In this document: positions 1 to 9,650 of the stretch, one piece after another
Layout: each line of letters begins with the position of its first letter
Position numbering within the stretch: the first letter of the stretch is position 1
Origin: Acidobacteriota bacterium
GTDB taxonomy: Bacteria > Acidobacteriota > Thermoanaerobaculia > Multivoradales > Multivoraceae
Reading direction: 5' to 3'
NCBI GenBank assembly: GCA_029263415.1
Contig: JAJCXN010000038.1
Span: forward strand, 62,001 to 126,000
Length of the DNA stretch: 64,000 nucleotides
Made by a program: the position numbers and the translations under genes
The notes under the pieces: generated by a model
Seen by the model: the letters and a program-made list of their open reading frames with translations, nothing else
What the model was told of the DNA's origin: nothing
The model's database searches: none

Positions 1-2379
1 GCTGAACGACTGGATCCCGTAGGTCGCCGAATCACCGGTCCCACCGACCACGCCAAACCCGATCTGAAAAGCGTTGGGGAAGGCGAACAAACCGGCCAAC
101 ACCGTGTCCGGATCAACATCCGTATTGAACAACGACCTCGAAAGGTCCATGACCGCGGGCGCGTGGCTGGGCTGCTGCTCTTGCGGTACAGGCTCTGCCG
201 GTGTCGGCAAGCACTCGCCTTTGCCATCAAGCCCTTCACTGCAGTCATCTCGCTCACGCAAGGCGCCGATTGTGCCGTACTGGATGTCACCCCGACTCGC
301 TTTCGCCTCGGTACCGCGCAGCAACCATCGATGGCCATCGGGAGGCGTCGACACGTGGATCAACGCATCGCTCGCGTGTGCTTCGGCCACCTGCTGCTCG
401 ATGTCGGGCTGGTTGTACTGGAAATTGGTTCGTGTGTACTCGAGGTCATAGGACCCGGTGAAATCGAGCAAGTCGATGGTTTGAGAGCCCGCTCGTTTGC
501 GCCAATCCCAAAAGCAGCTATCACCACCAGCTATCCACTCGAAGTCGGTGGTGAAGTGACCGTCCACGGTGCCAATGCCTAGGTTCTTGTGGTGCGTCCG
601 GATGCGCACGTGCGCGCCGGTTCCGCGATCGATCCACACTGAGCCAGTGACTAATCGCCCGTCACGTACCGGTTCAAACCCGATCTTCCAAGTGTCGTGA
701 CCGCGGATATTCTCCTGACCTTGGTAGCGATAGCGGTAGGTCTTGCGATTCTCGACCGTGAGCGGCGCCATTTCGATCCGATCGATGGGCCGACTCAACC
801 GCGCCTTGCGCAGTTTGTCTCGCGGCGCCTTGACCCCGTCGCGCCAAAAGTTCAGATGGAGGTATTCGTCATACCAGCCACGCCGCGCCAAGATCCGATG
901 CTCCCACTGCGAACGGCCACCACCGGGCCACAACGGAACACTGTCGATGTACTCCATAACATCGAGAGACAGCACCCGTTCACGCTGCCGTTTCTGAAAA
1001 ATCTGATTGAGCACCACCACTTCATAAGGATCAACGATCACGTCGTCCTCGACCAGCATGCGGGTCGCCTGCGCTGAATCGGATTCAGGTTCCATCTCAA
1101 TCAGCCAGTAGCGACTACTGCCATCAAGTTGAACACGGACCGATCGACCCTCCAATTCACTTGCCACATGTCCGGTTGCAGGAAACACCGTGGTCACCCG
1201 CTCCATCGGCTCGAGCTGAAACCAAAGCGACTCAGCAATCCCGACCGGTGCGTACAACGCGATCAAGTAGTGGTTGGTGTCGGGCTGCAAGAAGAACTGA
1301 GCCTTCACCCGTGGGTCTGCAAGAACGTGGGGCTGAAGCTCTAGCTGACCGGAGCCTGAAGCGCGCAACGCCTCTAGAAAGGCGTACTCCTCTATACCGA
1401 CCTCTCCATCTTCGACCAAGACCAACGCTGCCCCGCTCGCGGCACCCTCGAGAAGGAGACTCAGGAGTTGCCCTTGTCCCACCCGCGTCTTCAGCCATGG
1501 ACGTCCGGAGGTATCACGACTCGGAACAGACCCAGCTACTCCTGGCTCGGAAGAGCCGGCAAGATAGCCCTCGATGTAAGGAGCCAAGTCCGCACCAACA
1601 AGATTCTCAAGAAGTTCCGGCGAGCCTTCAAGTGCAACGCGCGCGCCGGCGGCGGCCGCACCGATGTCGACGATGAGACTCTTGAGCCGAAATGCGATCT
1701 GCGCTGCAGAGCCCAGCTCCGCGAGTTCGCGCTCTCGCAACTGCACCACCACAAATCGAGTATCGCTACTCATGGTCGGCAAGGTTCCCTCGAGAGGAAA
1801 GGGCACCTCAACCAGTTCGCGGGCAATGGCGGCGCGACCGAGCCATTCGGGCAGTGCGTCCAAACTCTCTTGTGCTTGCAACAAGGGCGCACTGGCCCGG
1901 CGCAACCGACGTAGGTCGCCAGCGTCCAACGCTGGACCAGGAACGATGCTGAGGGTCCCACGATCCAGCACCTCGACACCGAGCCCAAGAGGGGCAACCA
2001 AGGTCGACAGCGCGTCATGAGGCGACGCGGTACTGCTGGCCTGGTGAGCCACGCTCGGACGAACCAAGACATCAGGGCCGAGCAGACCCTCACTGTAGGC
2101 GACCATCAATCCGTCTGCACGCAGCAGTTCGACCGCATCAACGATCGGCCGACACTCAAAGCGGCTGCTAACCGAGTCGGAGAGTGGCGCGGCCAGAGCC
2201 TGTACGCTCCAACCCAAAGCCAGCGCGCCGCCAACCAGCAGCTGTCTGACTCGATCCAGGCGCCAGTGCTTCTCAAGGACCACTGCCAACCGGCGGTTCT
2301 CTCTCCATCTCCGTGTCTGAGTCAGCATCGTTGCATCACTCCACTCCCCAAGCAGTTTCCGGACTGTAGAACGCTTCAT
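1..2379 (-). CDS. Exported protein with STN-like N-terminal domain (3' end outside window)
   Basis: The frame is open from an ATG at 2379 to the window edge (793 codons, no stop), so the C-terminus is missing. The N-terminus is long and basic, followed by a hydrophobic stretch at about residues 47-62 and a likely signal peptidase site near ALA-AP at 64. Residues about 78-148 resemble the secretin/TonB short N-terminal (STN) fold: a helix with PIVDAVELLRADG, then VAYSEGLLG, then PHDALSTLV and GTLSIVPG. The rest is not recognised; a segment around YRYRYQGQENIRGHDTWKIG has the look of a LolA-like beta sheet. It diverges from an ECF sigma and FecR-like pair, which suggests a role in envelope signalling, but no TonB plug or barrel is visible. 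An internal start nearer the signal peptide is possible, because the ribosome site before 2379 is poor. Confidence 0.75.
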   Translation of the reverse strand, partial: MKRSTVRKLLGEWSDATMLTQTRRWRENRRLAVVLEKHWRLDRVRQLLVGGALALGWSVQALAAPLSDSVSSRFECRPIVDAVELLRADGLMVAYSEGLLGPDVLVRPSVAHQASSTASPHDALSTLVAPLGLGVEVLDRGTLSIVPGPALDAGDLRRLRRASAPLLQAQESLDALPEWLGRAAIARELVEVPFPLEGTLPTMSSDTRFVVVQLRERELAELGSAAQIAFRLKSLIVDIGAAAAGARVALEGSPELLENLVGADLAPYIEGYLAGSSEPGVAGSVPSRDTSGRPWLKTRVGQGQLLSLLLEGAASGAALVLVEDGEVGIEEYAFLEALRASGSGQLELQPHVLADPRVKAQFFLQPDTNHYLIALYAPVGIAESLWFQLEPMERVTTVFPATGHVASELEGRSVRVQLDGSSRYWLIEMEPESDSAQATRMLVEDDVIVDPYEVVVLNQIFQKRQRERVLSLDVMEYIDSVPLWPGGGRSQWEHRILARRGWYDEYLHLNFWRDGVKAPRDKLRKARLSRPIDRIEMAPLTVENRKTYRYRYQGQENIRGHDTWKIGFEPVRDGRLVTGSVWIDRGTGAHVRIRTHHKNLGIGTVDGHFTTDFEWIAGGDSCFWDWRKRAGSQTIDLLDFTGSYDLEYTRTNFQYNQPDIEQQVAEAHASDALIHVSTPPDGHRWLLRGTEAKASRGDIQYGTIGALRERDDCSEGLDGKGECLPTPAEPVPQEQQPSHAPAVMDLSRSLFNTDVDPDTVLAGLFAFPNAFQIGFGVVGGTGDSATYGIQSFS

Positions 2380-2458
2380 GGGAGGTTAGACCGATAGGGG
2401 ATCGCGGATCCTTCGGTGAGCGGGCAAATCGTCGCCGCCGCGGCACCGTTCCTTGCCC

Positions 2459-2512
2459 ACTACGGCATCGTCCCGGTGTCGACTACGGCATCGTCCGCTA
2501 CCCGACTACGGT
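2459..2512. repeat. 23-bp direct repeats between divergent genes
   Basis: Two near-identical 23-bp units start with ACTACGGCATCGTCC (2459-2481 and 2482-2504). A third, degenerate unit begins ACTACGGT at 2505. They lie in the 222-bp gap between the STN-domain gene and the ECF sigma gene, about 90 bp before the sigma start. They could be regulator-binding sites or slippage products. Confidence 0.75.
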
Positions 2513-2601
2513 ACTTTGTAACTCAGAGCGAAGGATCTGGGTACGCCCAAGGGTCTAACCTGTGCAACCGATGGAACCGACCGCCTTGAGTTTAGGCCGC
2601 A

Positions 2602-3219
2602 ATGCTAACGACGAAGCAACCCAACCACGACAGTTCCTTGCAGCGCAGACTCCTGCGTGGCGACGAAAGTGCCTTCGAGCGATTCTTCGAAGAGCATCAT
2701 CCGGCGGTCTATCGGTTCGCCCTGGGGCGTTGTAACGGCGATCGAGACCTCGCCGAGGAGATCGCGCAACTGACCTTGATCAAAGCGATCCGCAAAGTTC
2801 ACACCTGGCGAGGCGAGGCCTCGCTTCTCACCTGGGTCCTCACCCTTTGCCGGCACGAGCTGTTCGACCAGCTCTCCGCGCGTCAGCGCCACTTAGAGAT
2901 CGCGGCCGACGATCTCGGCCCGGAACTTGTCGCAGCATTAGAGTCCCTGAGCGACTCAACAGCAGATCCAACCCGTCGCCTCGATCGCCAGGAGCTGTCA
3001 CTCCAGGTTAGAGCAGCTCTTGACCGCCTCCATCCGCGGCAGCGCCTAGCAGTAGAGGGCAAGTACCTCGAAGAGTTGAGCGTGCGCGAGATCGCGCGCC
3101 AGCTTGAAGTCTCCGAAAAGGCCGCAGAGTCCCTACTCAGTCGCGGCCGGTCCGCCTTCCGCGAGGCGTTTCTCATCTTGATGGCCGAGGAGCGTCGCTT
3201 CGCGACGCAGCGCACATGA
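2602..3219 (+). CDS. ECF-type RNA polymerase sigma factor
   Basis: The 205-residue protein has the two-domain plan of extracytoplasmic-function sigma factors. Region 2 lies at about residues 20-95 (FERFFEEHHPAVYRFAL, then a DxxLAEEIAQLTLIKA core and TWVLTLCRHELFDQL). Region 4 is at about 135-195, with a helix-turn-helix LSVREIARQLEVSEKAAES. It would direct core polymerase to a small regulon. Its stop overlaps the start of the FecR-like gene by 4 bp (ATGA), so the two are translationally coupled and the downstream protein is probably its regulator. The ATG has only a weak AGG upstream. Confidence 0.93.
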   Translation: MLTTKQPNHDSSLQRRLLRGDESAFERFFEEHHPAVYRFALGRCNGDRDLAEEIAQLTLIKAIRKVHTWRGEASLLTWVLTLCRHELFDQLSARQRHLEIAADDLGPELVAALESLSDSTADPTRRLDRQELSLQVRAALDRLHPRQRLAVEGKYLEELSVREIARQLEVSEKAAESLLSRGRSAFREAFLILMAEERRFATQRT

Positions 3220-4247
3220 CACAGGTGAGGGAAGACGAACTGCTGGGCGCGCTCTTACGCGACGGTAACGCTGAGAGCGGTCCAGACGCGGCCACTACCC
3301 AGCGCGCACATGCTCAGGTCCATTCAGCCTGGATAGCGACCGTGGCCGTTCGGCGGCGTCAACGGAGCCTGGTCGCGGCAATGATCGGTGCGGGTTTGGT
3401 TCTCAGCGTAACTGTGCTTTGGAACGTCCGTGAGGCATTCACCGGCAACGTAGCAACGGTGCAGCTGACATCAGCAGACATCGCTACGGGAGACGACCGG
3501 GAAGCACGGCCGACCGGAGCGGAGCTTGAGCTAGGTCGCAAGAGTTCGATCGAAACAGACAGTTCTGGCGGCGCTGCCCTTCGCCTCCGGGATGGAGCGC
3601 ACCTTCGGCTCGATCAAGAAAGCAGCCTTCGCCTGCACAGCCCTCGCAAGATCGAGCTTGTAGCCGGCGGCCTCTATTTCGATTCGTCGGCACAGGCACC
3701 CACCATTGCCAAAGCGGCATCAGGCGACACCACAGCCAATAGCGAGGTCGATCCGCTCAAGAGCCCCAAAGTGTCCGTGCAGACGCGTTTCGCAACGCTC
3801 TACAACCTCGGCACCCGCTACGAAGCGCGGGTCAGCGATTCCAGCCTCGAGGTCGCGGTACGTCAAGGCAAGGTAGTCGTTGAGCTGAGGAACGGCGAGA
3901 CCATTGTTGTCCGTGCCGGGGAATTGATCGTGCTCCAGGACGACGGTTCATTGTCAAAACGGTCGGTGGCGGCCTTTGCTCAACGTTGGCAGTGGACTCA
4001 GCCACTCGCCCCACCGTTCGCAACCGAGGCACGATCGCTGGGCGAATTCCTAGACTGGATCGAGCACGAACTCGGACTCACCGTCCGCCTTCAAACGCAG
4101 AACGAAGTGCGCAACATCCTGCTGCGCGGCGATCTGGTTTGGAGCGATGCGGCCAATGCGATTGCACCAACTTTGCGACTGTGCGGGCTCGAAGCCAAAC
4201 AAGTCGGCGGAGTGCTTCTCGTCAGTGACCGAGGGGAGCTCCGATGA
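3216..4247 (+). CDS. FecR-like transmembrane regulator with C-terminal STN-like domain
   Basis: A 343-residue protein. The cytoplasmic N-terminus (about 1-48) is followed by one membrane helix (about 49-67, LVAAMIGAGLVLSVTVLW). The periplasmic FecR domain is at about 80-240, with GAELELGRKSSIETD, LRLDQESSLRL and the paired LYNLGTRYEARVSDS and LEVAVRQGKVVVEL elements. Residues about 275-340 (LGEFLDWIEHELGLTVRLQT to GGVLLVSDRG) match the STN-like fold that ends many FecR proteins. FecR-family proteins hold or activate an ECF sigma factor in response to an outer-membrane signal. Here the partner is the overlapping upstream sigma. No STN-bearing TonB receptor is adjacent; the divergent STN-domain gene is the obvious candidate partner. 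Confidence 0.88.
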   Translation: MTQVREDELLGALLRDGNAESGPDAATTQRAHAQVHSAWIATVAVRRRQRSLVAAMIGAGLVLSVTVLWNVREAFTGNVATVQLTSADIATGDDREARPTGAELELGRKSSIETDSSGGAALRLRDGAHLRLDQESSLRLHSPRKIELVAGGLYFDSSAQAPTIAKAASGDTTANSEVDPLKSPKVSVQTRFATLYNLGTRYEARVSDSSLEVAVRQGKVVVELRNGETIVVRAGELIVLQDDGSLSKRSVAAFAQRWQWTQPLAPPFATEARSLGEFLDWIEHELGLTVRLQTQNEVRNILLRGDLVWSDAANAIAPTLRLCGLEAKQVGGVLLVSDRGELR

Positions 4248-4303
4248 ACCCCCGGACGACCTCTGAGACTGACAACTGTTAAGACTGCCGACGTTTGTGA
4301 AGA

Positions 4304-6733
4304 CTAAGGCCTCAGCAAGCTCGCGGCCGCTGGCAGTGTACTGATCGAAGCCAGCAAACAAAGGGGCAATCCAATCAGCATGACCAAGGCCATGGTTTCC
4401 AGACCAGGGTGGTTGGTGAACAGCAGGATTGTAAAACTCGCGCAGGTCGTTGCTGTGGTCATCAGAATCGCTCGACCAACAGCGCCGGTGGCAACTGCGA
4501 GTGGCTCGCGTGCTTCGCGCATGCGATGGACCACATGAATCCCATCGTCCACGCCTAGGCCAACGAGCAACGGCACAACCATCACCGTCATCACGTTAAA
4601 GTTCAGCGGCAGCCAGCAAAGAACGCCAAAGGTCACGGTGCTTGCGACCATCACCGGGAGTAACGCCAGCACCATCCAACGGCCACTCCGTAGGTCAACC
4701 AGCAGGACCAAGATCACAAAAGCCATGACTCCAAGGCCCACCTTCCACACCCATGGTCTGGGCCCTAAGAGCACCGCTTCAAGCAAGACGCTGACACTCG
4801 TCGCCTCAGGAGCAACCGCCTGCACAGCGAGCCGCGCTTCCCGGACACGGTGAGCATCGAACGTTGATTCCTTAGCGTAGGCGTATACGAGCCAGGGCGC
4901 GTCGGTTGCAGCAGCACTGCTCGAGAGTGCATCGTCGGCTTTGGTGCCACGGAACTGAAGCCTGAGTCCCAGCGGCAAAGTCGCTTCGGTGGGCGGTCCT
5001 TGCTCGATCCCACGATCGAGAGCCTGGGCCACACTGAGAAGCTGCGTCAGACGGTCGTCCGCTCCTAGGAAACCAATCCCTGCACTCAGCGGAGCAAGAG
5101 CCTGGTGAAGCGCTGGGTGCAACTCCGCGAGCACCCGTTGTCGCCGCTCGGCCTCGAGCGGGTCGATCGAGAGCAAGTCGGAGGGAGACGCTACCGTCGC
5201 TATCGCTTCTTCCGAGCGCAGCAGCACTGCAACCTCTGCGGCCTCTTCAAGCGACTCGACGGCTATCACCCACGGCGCTCCGCTCACGCCAAAACGCTCC
5301 CTCACCTCGTTCACCGTACGCACTGCCGGCACATCTCGATTAAATACCTTCTCCATGCGGGACTCGAGCGCGAAACGCGGTACACCGAGCAGGGCGCCGA
5401 AGAGCAATGCTAGAGCTAAGCCTAGGTGGACCCAAGGCCTCTTAACCGCGTGCTCTGCGATCCGCTGTGGGATCACCACGAGCCCCAACTGGGGTCGAGT
5501 GCTGCTCGACGGGGGAGCGCCGTCGGATCTGCTCTCCCCCTCGACACGTCCACCCTCTACACGTCGCCACGCAACTGGTACCAGGACCAGCATCAAGACC
5601 AAGCAAAACGTGAGCCCAATACCTCCCGACAGCCCAAGGTGAACCGCGACTGGATCCGGTGCTGTGGCGACGATCAAGAATGCGCCCGCAGTGGTCACTG
5701 CACCTGCGATGACGCCGCGACCTGTTCCGCCGAGCGCTCGTTCGAGTGCCTCACTCAAGGACAATCCGCTCGCTCGCTCCTCTTTGAGTCTCAGCAGTAG
5801 ATGAATGGCGAAGTCGATGCCGAGCCCAAAGACAGTCACCCCAAAGAAGGTTTCCATCAAGGTCAAGCCCCCGGCCAACAACCCGATCACTCCCAGAGTC
5901 GCAGCCACCGCCAGCAGGAGCGCTACCAAGATGGCCAACAAGACCCTCCATCGCCGCTCAACAGCGAACACCAATAACAAGACTGCGAGCAGACTCAGCG
6001 GTGACAGGCGGCGCACGGTATCCAACGTCTTGCCCTGGTCCTGAGCGGCCACGGCTGGAAAGCCGGAGAGGTCATACTCGACATCGCTACCGGCCAATGC
6101 AGTTGCGATCAACGGCTCAAGTTCAAAGTAGCTGTTGCCGCCAAACGACTGCACCAGCGGGTCGCTGCGCAGTCGCACTTGAATCACGCGATCCCCGTGG
6201 TCCTGGATCGGGCCCGCCGCCTCCTCGAGCAAGGCCTCGAGGACTGCCATCCGTGACTCGATCTGGCTCGGCCCTTCCCCATTCGCGGCTGCGGGCCCTA
6301 GCGACAGTAGTTCACGCAGGCTCCCAACCAAAGAGTCGAACTCGTCCTCAGGAGCGAGCCAAAACAACTGCTCAACGAACCAATCACGCGCAAGAGGCAC
6401 GATGACGCCCGCAACGGCAGGGTGATCACCCAAAGCGGCGTCTAGTTTCTGGGCGGCAGCGCTGAGCGCAACGTCCCGCGCGGCGGGCTCTAGGCTCGGG
6501 TCTGCGCGCACCACAACAATCAATGTGCCGCCGAACCCGAGTGACTCGCTCTTCTCCAAATAGCGCGCCACTTCCGGTTGGGAACGATCCAAGACTCCAG
6601 CGAAAGTCAGGTCGATCGGTGCACGCAGGGCCATCACTCCTAACAGCAAGCCTGGAATCAAGACCGCTGACATTAGTAGTTTTGGGCGCGAATCGACCAA
6701 ACGGGCGAGGTGTAGAAGCTGACGAGTGAGCAT
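4304..6733 (-). CDS. RND superfamily (MMPL-type) exporter
   Basis: 809 residues with the duplicated plan of MMPL/SSD transporters: one N-terminal membrane helix, a large periplasmic loop, a five-helix bundle, then the same pattern again. Each half carries the acidic proton-relay helix, GLGIDFAIHLLLRLKE (about residue 305) and GLGVDDGIHVVHRMRE (about residue 735). Proteins of this class move lipids, hopanoids or other hydrophobic molecules out of the inner membrane; the substrate here is unknown. It converges on the FecR-like gene with 56 bp between them and diverges from the TonB receptor. The ATG at 6733 has no clear ribosome site. Confidence 0.9.
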   Translation of the reverse strand: MLTRQLLHLARLVDSRPKLLMSAVLIPGLLLGVMALRAPIDLTFAGVLDRSQPEVARYLEKSESLGFGGTLIVVVRADPSLEPAARDVALSAAAQKLDAALGDHPAVAGVIVPLARDWFVEQLFWLAPEDEFDSLVGSLRELLSLGPAAANGEGPSQIESRMAVLEALLEEAAGPIQDHGDRVIQVRLRSDPLVQSFGGNSYFELEPLIATALAGSDVEYDLSGFPAVAAQDQGKTLDTVRRLSPLSLLAVLLLVFAVERRWRVLLAILVALLLAVAATLGVIGLLAGGLTLMETFFGVTVFGLGIDFAIHLLLRLKEERASGLSLSEALERALGGTGRGVIAGAVTTAGAFLIVATAPDPVAVHLGLSGGIGLTFCLVLMLVLVPVAWRRVEGGRVEGESRSDGAPPSSSTRPQLGLVVIPQRIAEHAVKRPWVHLGLALALLFGALLGVPRFALESRMEKVFNRDVPAVRTVNEVRERFGVSGAPWVIAVESLEEAAEVAVLLRSEEAIATVASPSDLLSIDPLEAERRQRVLAELHPALHQALAPLSAGIGFLGADDRLTQLLSVAQALDRGIEQGPPTEATLPLGLRLQFRGTKADDALSSSAAATDAPWLVYAYAKESTFDAHRVREARLAVQAVAPEATSVSVLLEAVLLGPRPWVWKVGLGVMAFVILVLLVDLRSGRWMVLALLPVMVASTVTFGVLCWLPLNFNVMTVMVVPLLVGLGVDDGIHVVHRMREAREPLAVATGAVGRAILMTTATTCASFTILLFTNHPGLETMALVMLIGLPLCLLASISTLPAAASLLRP

Positions 6734-6995
6734 TTTCTAAAGCGATGTCCTTAGGTCATCTATAAGGCACAGCGGATGCTACAAGCAGTCGCGCACCAAA
6801 CCCACCTAAACAAAGGCAGTTACATGGCCGCCCCCCGCGAACCTCGCGCTCTGTTTCACTCGACGCCCGCTATCGAAGTGTTATGCTAAAAGTTGCACCC
6901 AAATCGAAACAGATTCGGGCCGAGACCCCCTGAGCAACCTCTCCAACACAACCACACGGCGCCGATGTCTCACGGTTCCGTATCGAGGACACCCA

Positions 6996-9566
6996 ATGCA
7001 ATCCACACGAGGCGTCTCAAGAGCGACGCTGACTATCCTTCTAGCGCTCACCGTAGCTTTGCTGCTCCCCGTAGCAGCCTTAGCCCAGGAAGCCGACGCA
7101 CCTGCCGAAGACGAGCAATTCGAGGAAGTGATCGTTGTCACCGGTACTCGCACCGAAGGCCGCACAATCACCGAATCGATGGTCCCAATCGATGTCATCT
7201 CGGCCGCCGAGTTCGCCAATCAGGGCGAGACCGACGTCAGCAGCCTGCTCCGCAACCTGGCACCGTCGTACAACGTCAACAGCCAGCCAATCAGTGACGC
7301 TGCGACCATCGTCCGGCCGGCCAACCTGCGCAACCTCGCGCCTGACCACACTCTAGTGCTGGTCAACGGCAAGCGACGCCATCGCGCGGCCGTCATCTAC
7401 TGGCTAGGCAACGGCGTTGCAGACGGCGCTCAAGGGCCTGATCTATCTACCATTCCAGCGATCGCGCTACGCCAGGTGGAAGTTCTTCGTGACGGTGCAT
7501 CCGCTCAGTACGGCTCAGACGCCATCGCCGGCGTTATGAACTTCATCTTGAAGGACGCGCGCTCGGGTGGCTCGGTTGAAGTCCGCGCCGGTTCCTTCGC
7601 CGAAGGCGATGGCGATGCCTCGTCCGTAGCGGCCAACCTCGGTCTCCCTTTGGGTGCCGCCGGCTTCTTCAATATCAGTGTCGAAGCATCCAACTCCGAC
7701 CCAACCAGCCGCAGTGTCCAGCGTGACGATGCCGCCGGTTTGATCGCAGCCGGCAACACCAACGTACGCGACCCTGCTCAGATCTGGGGTTCGCCCGAGA
7801 TCGAAGACGACATCAAGCTCTGGATCAACTTTGGCTCCCCTCTGGGTGAGAACAGCCTGAACCAGTTCTACGGTCACGCCAACTACGCCAACAAAACCGT
7901 CACCGGTGGCTTCTACTTCCGTAACCCCAACACTCGTGGTTCAGTGTTCAGCGGCGACGGAGGCGACACCCTCTTGATCGGCGACTTGCTTGACGCGGCA
8001 GACGGCATCAACGACGGTTCCGCGGGCTGCCCAACGGTCTCGGTCACCAACAATGTGCCTGATCCGACAGCCTTGGGTGCGGTTCTCTCCAACCCGAACT
8101 GCTTCACCTTTCAGGAACTGTTCCCCGGCGGCTTCACCCCGAACTTCGGCGGCGAATCCACCGACTCAGGACTCGTCTTGGGCTTCCGTGGAGTTACCGA
8201 CGCAGGCATGACTTGGGATGCGAGCATCAGCAACGGTGAGAACGAGGTCGACTTCTTCATCAACAACACGGTCAACGCATCGCTGGGACGGGCCACCCCG
8301 ACCTCGTTCGACCCTGGCGCGTACACTCAACGCGAGCTGAGCCTTAACTTCGATGTGGGCTACGCGCTCAATGAGATGACACACATTGCAGGTGGCATTG
8401 AGTGGCGTGACGAGGAGTTCGAGATTGGCATCGGCCAACTTGAGTCCTACCAGATCGGTCCTTTAGCAGCGCAAGGCTTCAGTGCCGCTTCGAATGGCTT
8501 TCCGGGCTTTGGCCCGATCGCCGCAGGCAAGTGGAACCGTAGCAACTTTGCACTCTATGGCGACCTTGAACTCGGCGACCCCGACGGCGCTTGGACCCTC
8601 GGCGCAGCAGTTCGCTACGAGGACTTCGAGGACTTCGGCAGCACCATCAACAGCAAGCTCGCTGGTCGTCTGCGCTTGACCGATGACTTCCAGCTCCGTG
8701 CGAGCTTGAGCAGTGGTTTCAGGGCACCGACACCGGGTCAGTCAAACGCATTCAATGTGTCGACTGAGTTCGACCTCGAGCTGATGGACCTGGTTAACAA
8801 CGGCACCATCCCTTCAAGCTCAGCAGTCGCGAAGTTGCGCGGTGGCGAAGCGTTGAAGCCTGAGCAGTCGATCAACTTCGCGTTGGGTGCGGTCTATGAG
8901 AACGGTCCCTTCACCCTGACGGCTGATTACTTCAACATCGAACTCACTGATCGTCTGGCAGTCACGCAAAACTTCTCGCTGCTGCCCAGCGAGGTTGATG
9001 CGCTGATCGCTGAAGGTGTCACTAGCGCCGGCAACCTACAGAACTTCCGGTTCTTCACCAACGACTTCGATACCGAGACCAGCGGCATCGACTTGGTCAT
9101 GACCTTCGTTCCTGAAGGCCTCGGTGGCAACACCATCTTCAGCTTGTTGGCCAACCACACCGAGACCGATGTCATCCAGTTCAACCCGGCAACGCTCGAC
9201 GCGACTCGCATCCGTGAGCTGCAAGAAGCACTGCCAGAGAACCGGGCAAACTTCTCGATCACCCATCACTTCGGAGCCCTCCGAGTGCTGGGCCGGGCGA
9301 GCTACTACGACAGCTGGTTCGATTCCGAGGACGGCGCTGTTTACAGTGGCAAGACACTGTTTGATCTTGAGGTGGCATACGACTTCAACGGTGGTTTGTC
9401 ATTCATCGTCGGTGGCCAGAACGTGCTCGACGAAACCCCAGACGAGAACCAAGGTGCTCGCGCTGGTGTCGGCAACCTCTACAGCCAGTTCTCGCCGTTC
9501 GGCTTCAACGGTGCGTACTACTACGCACGACTGAAGTACAACTTCGACCTGGCCTGGGGCAAGTAG
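6996..9566 (+). CDS. TonB-dependent outer-membrane receptor
   Basis: 856 residues: signal peptide (about 1-30, cleavage near ALAQ-EA), a TonB box-like EEVIVVTGTR (about 43-52), plug domain (about 60-180, with VLVNGKRRHR, LSTIPAIALRQVEVLRDGAS and GSDAIAGVMNFILK) and a 22-strand barrel ending in an aromatic-rich terminus (YARLKYNFDLAWGK). It imports a scarce ligand such as a siderophore, vitamin or oligosaccharide using TonB energy. It lacks an N-terminal STN domain, so it cannot signal directly to the nearby FecR-like protein by the classical route. The start is supported by GAGG seven bases upstream. A strong terminator follows the gene. Confidence 0.95.
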   Translation: MQSTRGVSRATLTILLALTVALLLPVAALAQEADAPAEDEQFEEVIVVTGTRTEGRTITESMVPIDVISAAEFANQGETDVSSLLRNLAPSYNVNSQPISDAATIVRPANLRNLAPDHTLVLVNGKRRHRAAVIYWLGNGVADGAQGPDLSTIPAIALRQVEVLRDGASAQYGSDAIAGVMNFILKDARSGGSVEVRAGSFAEGDGDASSVAANLGLPLGAAGFFNISVEASNSDPTSRSVQRDDAAGLIAAGNTNVRDPAQIWGSPEIEDDIKLWINFGSPLGENSLNQFYGHANYANKTVTGGFYFRNPNTRGSVFSGDGGDTLLIGDLLDAADGINDGSAGCPTVSVTNNVPDPTALGAVLSNPNCFTFQELFPGGFTPNFGGESTDSGLVLGFRGVTDAGMTWDASISNGENEVDFFINNTVNASLGRATPTSFDPGAYTQRELSLNFDVGYALNEMTHIAGGIEWRDEEFEIGIGQLESYQIGPLAAQGFSAASNGFPGFGPIAAGKWNRSNFALYGDLELGDPDGAWTLGAAVRYEDFEDFGSTINSKLAGRLRLTDDFQLRASLSSGFRAPTPGQSNAFNVSTEFDLELMDLVNNGTIPSSSAVAKLRGGEALKPEQSINFALGAVYENGPFTLTADYFNIELTDRLAVTQNFSLLPSEVDALIAEGVTSAGNLQNFRFFTNDFDTETSGIDLVMTFVPEGLGGNTIFSLLANHTETDVIQFNPATLDATRIRELQEALPENRANFSITHHFGALRVLGRASYYDSWFDSEDGAVYSGKTLFDLEVAYDFNGGLSFIVGGQNVLDETPDENQGARAGVGNLYSQFSPFGFNGAYYYARLKYNFDLAWGK

Positions 9567-9607
9567 GCTTTAGCGCCATCGCCGCCTCCACTATGGAGGC
9601 CTAGGGA

Positions 9608-9650
9608 AACGGCTCCTCAGCGTCTTCGGACGCAATGAGGGGCCGTTTTT
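9608..9650 (+). terminator. Rho-independent terminator after TonB receptor
   Basis: The stem is ACGGC-T-CCTCA-GCGTC paired with GACGC-AA-TGAGG-G-GCCGT around a TTCG tetraloop, followed by TTTTT. A smaller hairpin (GCCTCC-ACTAT-GGAGGC, 9584-9600) sits just before it. It closes the TonB receptor transcript. Confidence 0.85.

Noticed and set aside
4304-6733. Hopanoid exporter HpnN by name
   Set aside because: The RND/MMPL plan is clear, but no hopanoid genes are nearby, so the specific name is not justified.
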